A DNA stretch of 37,358 nucleotides from Candidatus Sulfotelmatobacter sp. (GTDB lineage: Bacteria > Acidobacteriota > Terriglobia > Terriglobales > Acidobacteriaceae), in the NCBI GenBank assembly GCA_030041475.1, contig JASHNU010000106.1, positions 1-37,358 of the forward strand. Reading direction: 5' to 3'. The position numbers were made by a program, and so were the translations under genes. Under the pieces are notes generated by a model that saw only the letters and a list, made by a program, of their open reading frames with translations, was not told where the DNA came from and made no database searches. Of this stretch, positions 8,494-14,714 are shown one piece after another. The first letter of the stretch is position 1. Each line of letters starts with the position of its first letter.

Positions 8494-8557
8494 CCGTGGA
8501 AGAGCGGCGCTTCAGCGCCGCGTACGCGATCGAAAAGGTGGAGGGCTTTAGCCCCTG
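8494..8557 (+). repeat. dispersed palindromic repeat, family B, copy 1
   Basis: A CCGTGGAAGAGCGGCGCTT...GCGCCGCGT hairpin (8494-8523) is followed by a second palindrome GGGCTTTAGCCC (8543-8554). The same two-hairpin arrangement recurs at 9718-9781 and inverted at 18037-18098 and 33140-33201, with a partial copy near 10,853. It lies between the starts/ends of two minus-strand genes. Non-coding. Confidence 0.75.
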
Positions 8558-8578
8558 TGGACACTCCAAAACACCTTG

Positions 8579-8725
8579 TCATTCCGAGCGCAGCCTTACC
8601 GCGCGAGGAACCTGCTTTTGATCGTCATCCTGAGGAGGGGGCTTTTGCCCGACGAAGGACCTGGGCGAGCCGCGCGATGCGCGAGTTCGTTGCGCGCAAC
8701 AACCGCGCCCTTGGCTCGCTTCCCT
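8579..8725 (+). repeat. family A repeat, copy 2, preceded by a GTCATTCCGAGCG unit
   Basis: First unit (8579-8620): GTCATTCCGAGCGCAGC, then GCGCGAGGAACCTGCTTTT, very similar to 10,618-10,660. Second unit (8624-8725): GTCATCCTGAGG, GACGAAGGACCTGGGCGAG, a variable GC-rich core, then TTGGCTCGCTTCCCT (8711-8725), matching copy 1 at 606-710. The right end supplies part of the stop codon of the PilZ gene (8724-8726), so the element sits exactly at the gene's 3' edge. Confidence 0.75.
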
Positions 8726-9470
8726 ACTCCGCGTATTCCACCGCCGCATCTTCCTGAGGCAGCAGACTCCGCGCCCCATGCCCAGCCCGATGATGATGCG
8801 CCCGGTTCTCCGCGCTCCTTCGCCCCAGCCACTGCTTCAGACTCTTGCGCGCCGCCGGCGACATCTGCGAAAAAAACATTCCCGCCCGCCCCCGGTCGCT
8901 CGCCCAGATCACCTCCGCATGCCCTTGTATGCTCGCCGTCGACCCCGGCAACACGCAGCGGAACACCATCTCACCGCTCATCGGCACCGGCTCGGTCGCC
9001 TGCACCGCCAGCCCATGTTCGCTGATGTCCAGGCTGATCGCCGTCAGCTCGCGCTTCTCGCACTCCAGGTGCACCAGCGTCTTCATCTCGTAGCGCGCCG
9101 CCTTCCGCGGATGCCGTTTTCCCTGCGCCTTCAGCGCCTCCTTCACCTGCTCCTCCGCAATCGGACGATACAGGATCCGGCTCGCCCCCGAATGGAATGC
9201 CTCGCCCGTGCCCGGCCACGCCCGGCTCGCCACTGCCAGCAGCGTCGGCTTCTGTGCCGGAGGCAGCAGCGCCGCCATGCGCACCACCTCCTCCGCACCC
9301 GGCAAGTCAAAGTCCACGATGAGCGTGGAGCACCTCCCCGCCACCACCATCTCCAGCGCCTCCTCGCCGCTCACGCACGGCAGCAACCGCATTCCAAAAT
9401 CCGCCAGCGTGGTTCGTAACGTTGCCAGCGACCGATTATCCCGGCACAACACCGCAGCTGATTGACGCAT
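8724..9470 (-). CDS. degenerate receiver + PilZ domain protein
   Basis: A 248-aa two-domain signalling protein. Residues about 5-115 have a CheY-like receiver pattern (AVLCRDN, LIVDFDLPG with a possible phospho-Asp at about 53, GASRILYRPI), but the usual conserved Lys is Arg in YRP and the acidic pocket is reduced to Asp-Asn, so phosphorylation is uncertain. Residues about 120-220 are a PilZ domain: RKAAR fits the c-di-GMP RxxxR motif and DISEHG fits the DxSxxG motif. A likely role is a c-di-GMP effector acting on motility or envelope functions. The C-terminal 30 residues are His/Arg-rich and end at the edge of a family A repeat whose sequence supplies the stop codon. Transcribed alone. Confidence 0.8.
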   Translation of the reverse strand: MRQSAAVLCRDNRSLATLRTTLADFGMRLLPCVSGEEALEMVVAGRCSTLIVDFDLPGAEEVVRMAALLPPAQKPTLLAVASRAWPGTGEAFHSGASRILYRPIAEEQVKEALKAQGKRHPRKAARYEMKTLVHLECEKRELTAISLDISEHGLAVQATEPVPMSGEMVFRCVLPGSTASIQGHAEVIWASDRGRAGMFFSQMSPAARKSLKQWLGRRSAENRAHHHRAGHGARSLLPQEDAAVEYAE

Positions 9471-9938
9471 AAGCCCAACTTACGGTGCAGCCCCGCTCCG
9501 GTAAAGTCACACGCGTAATCGCCTCCCCGGTTACCAAAGCCCCCTTTACCGCACGAAGAAATCTGCCCGCTGGGACGAAGCATTGTCATCCCGAGCAACG
9601 CGGAGCGACTGCGACGCCGCCTCGAGGGATCCCTATGGCTGCCCGAGAAGCATGTGGGACGGCCCTCAGACCCGTCGATGCGTCCCGGCCCGCTTCGTAT
9701 CGGACCCGCTCGGGTTTCCGTGGAAGAGCGGCCCTTTAGGGCCGCGTAAGCGGCCGAAATCCTGACGGGCTTTAGCCCCGGTGCGCACAGAGGCGGCTTC
9801 AACCGACCTCAACCCTTGTCAATATGCAAAAATTACCCGATCCCACCTAACGCACTGATTCCATTCCCAAAAAATACCCTCCCTCCCTTTCCGGTTTACT
9901 CTTCCCAATTTGGTATTCTAAAAATATAGACACAAATC
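9471..9938. repeat. repeat-rich intergenic region with family B copy 2
   Basis: No gene is seen. At about 9587-9640 there is a GTCATCCCGAGCAACGCGGAGCG-type unit followed by CTCGAGGGATCCCTATGG. Family B copy 2 is at 9718-9781: a CCGTGGAAGAGCGGCCCTTTAGGGCCGC hairpin followed by ACGGGCTTTAGCCCCG. From about 9815 to 9938 the sequence becomes markedly A+T-richer than the surroundings (runs of A, CCCTCCCTCCC, TTCTAAAAATATA), like a promoter region or the edge of transferred DNA. Confidence 0.6.
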
Positions 9939-9971
9939 AAGGCGCGGCCTCCGGGTCGCGCCTTTTCTTTT
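9939..9971 (+). terminator. terminator-like hairpin upstream of the endonuclease gene
   Basis: AAGGCGCG (9939-9946) pairs perfectly with CGCGCCTT (9957-9964) across a 10-nt loop, followed by TTTTCTTTT on the + strand, the form of a Rho-independent terminator. No + strand gene lies upstream between 9471 and 9938, so it either ends a short non-coding transcript started in the A+T-rich stretch before it, or acts as an attenuator for the gene at 10024. Confidence 0.5.
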
Positions 9972-9993
9972 GCGCTTTTTGGCGTTCAGAGGG

Positions 9994-10021
9994 CTCTGGG
10001 GTCCAAGATCTGGGGTTCAGG
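9994..10021 (+). repeat. 14-bp tandem repeat before the endonuclease start
   Basis: CTCTGGGGTCCAAG (9994-10007) is followed directly by ATCTGGGGTTCAGG (10008-10021), three mismatches, ending 2 bp before the ATG at 10024. The second copy contains the only Shine-Dalgarno-like AGGA. Confidence 0.6.
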
Positions 10022-10023
10022 AA

Positions 10024-10509
10024 ATGACGCGATGTAAGGGGTTCCCGACGTTTAAGCAACGCGGCGAGTGGGTCGAGCTGAAATTCATGGCCAAGGCGGC
10101 CGAGCACGGCCTGCAGGTCCTCAAGCCCTGGGGCGACTCCCTCGCCTACGACGTCGGCCTCGACCCCGGCCGCGGGCTCCTCCGCGTCCAGGTCAAATCC
10201 ACTTCCGTCCGTACTCAGTACGGATACCTCTGCCAGTTCAAGCCCGGCGCCCTCAGCCACCGCCAGTACACCGCCAAGCAAGTCGACTTCTTCGCCGCCT
10301 ATGTCATCCCCCAGGACGTCTGGTACGTCATCCCCTCCGCCGAGCTTTTCAAGCGCCGCCAGCAAGCCATCACCCTTTGCCCCATCGAACCGCTCCATCC
10401 CGAGCGTTACCGCTTCGAGCAGTTCCGCGAAGCCTGGCAACTGATGCGGCGCGGCCGCTGCGTCAACTGCCGTCTGATGATCGAGACGAAGCGAGCAGAA
10501 GGCGAATGA
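10024..10509 (+). CDS. PD-(D/E)XK endonuclease, I-Ssp6803I-like (group I intron-associated family)
   Basis: About 161 aa. The nuclease core is readable in order: KQRGEWVELKFMAKAAEHG (helix with the Glu), PWGDSLAYDVGLD (the Asp), then RVQVKST (the QxK strand), then DFFAAYVIPQDVWYVIP. This order of E, D and QxK and the trailing aromatic WYVIP strand are typical of the PDDEXK_5 family that includes the cyanobacterial intron homing enzyme I-Ssp6803I. A C-terminal CVNC pair follows about 20 residues later. ATG 10024 is preferred; a TTG at 9970 in frame would translate the terminator tail and tandem repeat. No host intron or tRNA is visible, so it appears free-standing. The + strand is strongly C-rich here, matching the left half of the window, so it is not a very recent arrival by composition. 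Confidence 0.72.
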   Translation: MTRCKGFPTFKQRGEWVELKFMAKAAEHGLQVLKPWGDSLAYDVGLDPGRGLLRVQVKSTSVRTQYGYLCQFKPGALSHRQYTAKQVDFFAAYVIPQDVWYVIPSAELFKRRQQAITLCPIEPLHPERYRFEQFREAWQLMRRGRCVNCRLMIETKRAEGE

Positions 10510-10611
10510 GCGACCTCGTCGGAATTTTTCATTCCGAACCCGAGCGAAGTCGAGGGCAGAAATCTGGGTTGCCCCACCCTTGTCGTGCTCTTTGCGACTG
10601 GGTAACCAAAC

Positions 10612-11293
10612 AGACTTTGTCATTCCGAGCGCAGCTTCATCGCGCGAGGAATCTGCTTTTCCCGCCGATCGAAGATGCGCGAACGGGAAGGACACGGCTT
10701 CAGTTCTTAAGCCTGCCCTGAGCGACCCGAGGAACGAGGGGAGCCGAAAGGATCCGCCCTGCGGAGCGAAGCTTCCGCATGGTGCGTGCCCGCGTCGTCC
10801 GCAAATCTGTCATCCCGAGCGGAGCGGGATCGTTTGCAAAAGGATCCTGTAGTCCCGTGGAAGAGCGGCCCTTTAGAGCCTGCCCTGAGCAAGCGCAGCG
10901 CGTCGGGGCCGCGTCAAGCGAGGGAAAAAAGAGAACAACTCCACTCTGCCGAAGGCTACTGCCGAGTGCGTGCCCGCGTCGTCCGCAAATCCGTCATCCC
11001 GAGCGGAGCGGGATCGTTTGCAAAACGATCCTGCACAGTCGAGGGACCCTGTGCTGCACCGGGCGGTGGCGAAGCCTTGCCATCGCCGAACGCCAGCCCC
11101 GGAGGGGCGGCAGATGATAGCCCCGGACGGAAGTCCGGGGTAGTCGAGAGAAAAGAAAAACAACTCCACTCTGCCGAAGGCCGTTGCCGGAGAGCGAAGC
11201 TCGCAGGCAACACAAACATTCCGCGCGTTCGTCGAAGCCGGCCGCCGCGCCGAACGGGAAGGGCGCGGCTTCAGCTCTTAAGCCTGCCCTGAG
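10612..11293. repeat. mosaic block of duplicated dispersed repeats
   Basis: Non-coding. Direct repeat 1: 10681-10722 and 11252-11293 (42 bp, GAACGGGAAGG...CCTGCCCTGAG, about 3 mismatches). Direct repeat 2: 10782-10849 and 10966-11033 (68 bp, GTGCGTGCCCGCGTCGTCCG...GATCCTG, about 2-3 mismatches). Direct repeat 3: 10934-10956 and 11159-11181 (AACAACTCCACTCTGCCGAAGG, then C). It also contains a partial family B unit (about 10,853-10,890), a GTCATTCCGAGCGCAGC unit (10,618) and a perfect hairpin with 8-bp arms and a GGAA loop at 11121-11140. Weak open frames cross it on both strands but are explained by lack of stops in GC-rich repeats. Confidence 0.8.
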
Positions 11294-11506
11294 GCGTCTG
11301 GCCCACCCTTTCGGTGGCGTTGTTTCTCGCGGACACAATCCGCGCCGAGGGCGCCCCATCCTTCGCACCTTTGGCGAAGGGTGGGAGGCACGGGCTACAA
11401 TTATCAATGCTTGGACTTCCAGCAGGATAGCAACGAGAAACCCCAATCCTCCGATAGGGACGCGCTCGCCCTCGGAAAGCCCCCTGCCTCGCAACAGCCG
11501 CAGTCT

Positions 11507-12394
11507 ATGTTCGAACCACCCGCCAAGTCTCCGGTACTCCAGCAGAATGTCACAGTCCCACCACCCGACAATCCCACAGGCACCGAGGAAAATCAGGAAC
11601 CAACCATAACGCCAGTAAGAATCGTGAATAGCCCGTTGCTCACAAGGATCATAGAAGATGGCGGGATGAAGGAATTTGAGTGCCTGTCCCTTCGCTGGTC
11701 GCGGCTCAACGTCATATTCGTAGCTGCTACCCTCATCGCAATCCTCGTAACGGCAGCTGTCTTTTGGGGTCAATGGCAGGAAATGGCTAACCAAACCGAC
11801 CTTCTCAATATCTCTGCTCGACAGGCTAGAAGAGATTCGGCGGAGGCCAGCATTACTACCCAAAGGCAAATTGCCATCGCCCAACAGCAAGCGAAAGCGG
11901 CTCAAGATAGCGTGAAAGCCACCCAGCGACAGGTGAGCATTAGCCAAAGACCGTGGGTAAACGCTGAAAGGTTCGAGGCCGAAAGAGTTGTTTTGCCTCC
12001 AAGCGGCGCTTTTAACATCTATGGCCATCTGTGGATGAAGAATACTGGAGTATCTACTGCAAAAGATGGATGGACTATGATGACCGCGTTCCCAAACAAT
12101 ACCGCTCTGCTCAACCAGCACTGGGATGAAGCGTGTAAACTGCTCGATAAGAACAAGCGCGGTTCCAAACTTGCGGCACGAAGAAGGGCAGGGGATGTGT
12201 GGCCGATTGGTTTTGTATTGGCTCCCAACCAAGACGCTCCATCTGGATTTTCTATAGGCATGGCTATTGGGACAGAGGTTAGGCCGCAAGACTTGTCCAA
12301 TGGGTTCTATCTGCTGGGGTGCACTAGATACAGAGATCAATTTGAGCAACTGCACACCACTCGTTTCTGTTTCACTCCTAATAAACTGCCATAA
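11507..12394 (+). CDS. single-pass membrane protein with coiled coil, unknown function
   Basis: I do not recognise a named family. From ATG 11507 the protein is 295 aa: a Pro-rich N-terminus (PPPDNPTGTEENQEP), a conserved-looking segment IVNSPLLTRIIEDGG, one transmembrane helix LNVIFVAATLIAILVTAAVF (about residues 68-87), then a Gln/Ala-rich coiled coil (about 105-145) ending in SISQRPWVNAERF, and a soluble C-terminal domain. Many bacterial hypothetical proteins share this helix + coiled coil + RPWV layout. The start is uncertain: GTG 11381 extends the frame into repeat-like DNA, and ATG 11666 just before the helix is another option. No good ribosome binding site is seen. Composition is A+T-richer and less skewed than hslUV, suggesting an accessory gene. 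A long antisense frame covers it but lacks protein-like features. Confidence 0.62.
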   Translation: MFEPPAKSPVLQQNVTVPPPDNPTGTEENQEPTITPVRIVNSPLLTRIIEDGGMKEFECLSLRWSRLNVIFVAATLIAILVTAAVFWGQWQEMANQTDLLNISARQARRDSAEASITTQRQIAIAQQQAKAAQDSVKATQRQVSISQRPWVNAERFEAERVVLPPSGAFNIYGHLWMKNTGVSTAKDGWTMMTAFPNNTALLNQHWDEACKLLDKNKRGSKLAARRRAGDVWPIGFVLAPNQDAPSGFSIGMAIGTEVRPQDLSNGFYLLGCTRYRDQFEQLHTTRFCFTPNKLP

Positions 12395-12405
12395 TAAACT
12401 GCCAT
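12380..12405 (+). repeat. 13-bp tandem duplication across a stop codon
   Basis: AATAAACTGCCAT occurs twice head-to-tail (12380-12392, 12393-12405), perfect copies. The stop codon TAA of the preceding gene (12392-12394) is formed at the junction of the two copies. Confidence 0.85.
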
Positions 12406-12560
12406 ATCGTGAGAATTGGCTGGTCGAATCCTTTACTTTTGAAACCTGCAACGCTTTTGCTACTGCTGACTGACAAGCCAAACGCTAGAAAGGCGAGGGC
12501 CGAGGCCCAAATTAGGACACCACCTGCCCCGGCGCTTAGGCCCCTCCAGCCCCGACACAT

Positions 12561-12569
12561 TGCTATAAT
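12561..12569 (+). promoter_or_regulatory. extended -10 promoter element for hslV
   Basis: TGCTATAAT is a consensus extended -10 (TGnTATAAT). A start of transcription about 7 nt downstream would fall near 12576, only about 8 nt before the hslV ATG (12584), with no Shine-Dalgarno sequence in between. No clear -35 is seen, as is common for extended -10 promoters. Confidence 0.6.
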
Positions 12570-12583
12570 CAAAAATTGCCCTT

Positions 12584-13126
12584 ATGAGCGCCAAGCGACT
12601 GATTCGTTCCACGACCGTTCTGTCTGTGCGCCGCGGCGGAAGTGTCGTTCTCGCCGGCGACGGACAGGTCACGCTGGGTGAGTCCGTCATCAAGCACACG
12701 GCTAAAAAGATCCGCCGCCTCTACAACGACAAGATTCTGTCCGGCTTCGCCGGATCGACCGCCGACGCTTTCACTCTGTTCAGCCGCTTCGAAGGCAAAC
12801 TCGAGCAGTATCACGGCAACCTGGGCCGCGCCGCCGTGGAACTCGCCAAGGACTGGCGCACCGACAAGTATCTGCGCCACCTCGAGGCCCTGCTGCTGGT
12901 CTGCGACAAAGAGCAGACGTATCTGCTCAGCGGCCAGGGAGACGTGATTGAACCCGACTCGGGCATCGCCGCCATTGGCAGCGGCGGGCCCTACGCCCAG
13001 GCCGCGGCCACAGCCCTGGCCGAGCAGACGCAGCTCTCCGCCCGTCAGATCGCCGAAGAAGCAATGAAGATTGCCGGCAAAATGTGCATCTATACGAATG
13101 ATCAGGTAACGATCGAGGAGCTTTGA
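12584..13126 (+). CDS. hslV: ATP-dependent protease peptidase subunit HslV (ClpQ)
   Basis: The N-terminal-threonine peptidase of the HslUV complex: two hexameric rings capped by HslU. 180 aa. The family core starts [20 protein letters not shown]; by alignment with known HslV the catalytic Thr is residue 10, so this protein carries a nine-residue leader (MSAKRLIRS) that must be removed to free the nucleophile. [28 protein letters not shown] and [15 protein letters not shown] (about 127-141) follow family pattern. The promoter appears to be 15-20 bp upstream with almost no 5' UTR. hslU follows after 154 bp that are filled largely by an inverted repeat, so co-transcription is likely but coupling is loose. 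Confidence 0.96.
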   Translation: MSAKRLIRSTTVLSVRRGGSVVLAGDGQVTLGESVIKHTAKKIRRLYNDKILSGFAGSTADAFTLFSRFEGKLEQYHGNLGRAAVELAKDWRTDKYLRHLEALLLVCDKEQTYLLSGQGDVIEPDSGIAAIGSGGPYAQAAATALAEQTQLSARQIAEEAMKIAGKMCIYTNDQVTIEEL

Positions 13127-13152
13127 TCTTGGGATAACCGCCAGCCGCTTAG

Positions 13153-13276
13153 GTTCATGTAGGGACAGCCGCCCTCGGCTGTCCCGGCCGGGTCGAAGAC
13201 CAGGCAATATGAAAGTCAGGACATGAGTCGAGCTTTATTCGACCGGACGGCCGAGGGCGGCCATCCCTACATGAAC
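13153..13276. repeat. long inverted repeat between hslV and hslU
   Basis: The left arm 13153-13184 and right arm 13245-13276 are 32 nt each and match at 29 of 32 positions as an inverted repeat (outer ends GTTCATGTAGGGA / TCCCTACATGAAC). An inner pair GGTCGAA / TTCGACC extends the stem toward a small loop region. No transposase is inside, so it resembles a MITE or a BIME-type palindromic element. The right end stops 4 nt before the hslU ATG, so the element occupies the place of the hslU ribosome binding site. Confidence 0.85.
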
Positions 13277-13280
13277 ATTT

Positions 13281-14714
13281 ATGGCCATCTATCTACCCTC
13301 CGCCGCCGAAGAAGAACAGCTCGCGCTGGATGAGCTCACGCCGCGCGAGATCGTCGCCGAGCTCGACAAACACGTGATCGGCCAGAAGGACGCCAAGCGC
13401 GCCGTCGCCATCGCGCTGCGCAACCGCATGCGCCGCCAGAAACTCGCGCCCGACCTCGCCGAAGAAATCCTCCCCAAAAATATTTTGATGATAGGGCCGA
13501 CGGGAGTGGGGAAGACGGAGATTGCGCGGCGGCTGGCGAAGCTGGCGAACTCGCCCTTCCTGAAAGTGGAGGCGTCGAAGTTTACCGAAGTGGGGTACGT
13601 GGGGCGCGACGTGGAGTCGATGGTACGCGATCTGGTGGAGATCGCGATTGACGGAGTGCGCGAAGAAAAGCTGGGCGACGTGGCGGACAAGGCGGAGCTG
13701 AACGCGGAAGAGCGGCTGCTGGATATTCTGCTGCCGCCGACACCGGCGCCGCGTCCGGAGCCGGGCGCGACTGCCGGCGGGGTGGTGATTGATGGCAGCA
13801 CGGCGCTGGCGGAGCCGTCGTCTTCTTCTTCGGCCAGCCGCACGCGGGAAAAATTGCGTCAGCAATTGCGCGAAGGAAAGCTCGACGAGCGGATGGTCGA
13901 GATCGACGTGCGCGAGCGCAACTTCCCAAGTTTCGAAATCATCAGCAACCAGGGTGTGGAGGAGATGGACGTCAACATCAAGGACATGTTGCCGAACATC
14001 TTCGGGCAGCGGACGAAGAAGCGGAAGATGAAGGTAAACGAGGCCTTCGAATATCTGATCCAGGAAGAAGAGCAGCGGCTGATTGATATGGATCACGTGA
14101 CGCGGATTGCAATCGACCGCGTGGAGAATTCGGGGATCGTGTTTCTGGATGAGATCGACAAGATCGCCGGGCGCGAAGGCGGGCACGGGCCGGACGTTTC
14201 GCGCGAGGGCGTGCAGCGCGACATTCTGCCGATTGTCGAGGGCACGACGGTGAACACGCGGTACGGCATGGTGCGCACGGATCATATTTTGTTCATTGCG
14301 GCGGGGGCGTTTCATGTGTCGAAGCCGAGCGATCTGATTCCCGAGCTGCAGGGGCGGTTTCCGATCCGGGTGGAGCTGCGGTCGCTGACCATGGAAGATT
14401 TTGTGCGGATTCTGACGGAGCCGAAATCGTCGCTGGTGAAGCAGTACACGGCGTTGCTCGATACCGAAGGCGTGAAACTGGACTTCACGCCGGAGGCGCT
14501 GGAGGAAGTGGCGCGGTTTGCGTTTCGCGTGAATGAGAATACGGAGAACATTGGGGCGCGGCGGCTGCATACGATCATGGAGCGGGTGCTCGATGAATTG
14601 AGTTTTGACGCGCCGGAGAAGAAAGGTCAGCAATACACGGTGGACGCGGATTATGTGCGGAAGATGCTGACCGATATTGTGAAGGATCAGGATTTGAGCC
14701 GGTATATTCTGTAG
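13281..14714 (+). CDS. hslU: ATP-dependent protease ATPase subunit HslU (ClpY)
   Basis: The AAA+ unfoldase that feeds substrates to HslV. 477 aa, some 30 longer than the E. coli protein. Visible: N-terminal [17 protein letters not shown], Walker [10 protein letters not shown] (about residues 73-81), pore loop GYVGRD (about 105-110), Walker [13 protein letters not shown] (about 285-296), [14 protein letters not shown], sensor region [14 protein letters not shown], and the HslV-activating C-terminal tail SRYIL. The extra length is a Pro/Ser/Ala-rich insert in the I domain ([10 protein letters not shown] ... EPSSSSSAS, about 151-190). No Shine-Dalgarno precedes ATG 13281 because an inverted repeat ends 4 nt away. 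Codon choice changes inside the gene: up to about base 13,480 it prefers C-ending codons (GCC, CGC, GGC, ATC), afterwards G-ending ones (GCG, CGG, GGG, GTG). Its 3' end overlaps the convergent VWFA gene by 28 bp. Confidence 0.97.
   Translation: MAIYLPSAAEEEQLALDELTPREIVAELDKHVIGQKDAKRAVAIALRNRMRRQKLAPDLAEEILPKNILMIGPTGVGKTEIARRLAKLANSPFLKVEASKFTEVGYVGRDVESMVRDLVEIAIDGVREEKLGDVADKAELNAEERLLDILLPPTPAPRPEPGATAGGVVIDGSTALAEPSSSSSASRTREKLRQQLREGKLDERMVEIDVRERNFPSFEIISNQGVEEMDVNIKDMLPNIFGQRTKKRKMKVNEAFEYLIQEEEQRLIDMDHVTRIAIDRVENSGIVFLDEIDKIAGREGGHGPDVSREGVQRDILPIVEGTTVNTRYGMVRTDHILFIAAGAFHVSKPSDLIPELQGRFPIRVELRSLTMEDFVRILTEPKSSLVKQYTALLDTEGVKLDFTPEALEEVARFAFRVNENTENIGARRLHTIMERVLDELSFDAPEKKGQQYTVDADYVRKMLTDIVKDQDLSRYIL

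Noticed and set aside
9800-10600. Group I intron or split tRNA around the endonuclease gene
   Set aside because: I looked for a tRNA half and for an intron-like guanosine-binding core by eye and saw none; a covariance-model search would be decisive.
10612-11293. CRISPR array
   Set aside because: The repeats are of different lengths, not regularly spaced, and there are no uniform spacers or cas genes.
10994-12481. A 495-codon open frame on the minus strand
   Set aside because: It is antisense to the coiled-coil protein gene and runs through the repeat mosaic; the + strand frame has a transmembrane helix, coiled coil and RPWV motif, while this one shows no family feature. A short hydrophobic stretch around 11,540-11,640 makes it not completely impossible.
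12378-12572. A 64-codon minus-strand frame with one hydrophobic segment
   Set aside because: No ribosome binding site, overlaps the hslV promoter and the end of the preceding gene; the hydrophobic run may be chance.
13293-14633. A 446-codon open frame on the minus strand within hslU
   Set aside because: Antisense to a certain gene; composition is His/Arg/Leu-rich shadow sequence.
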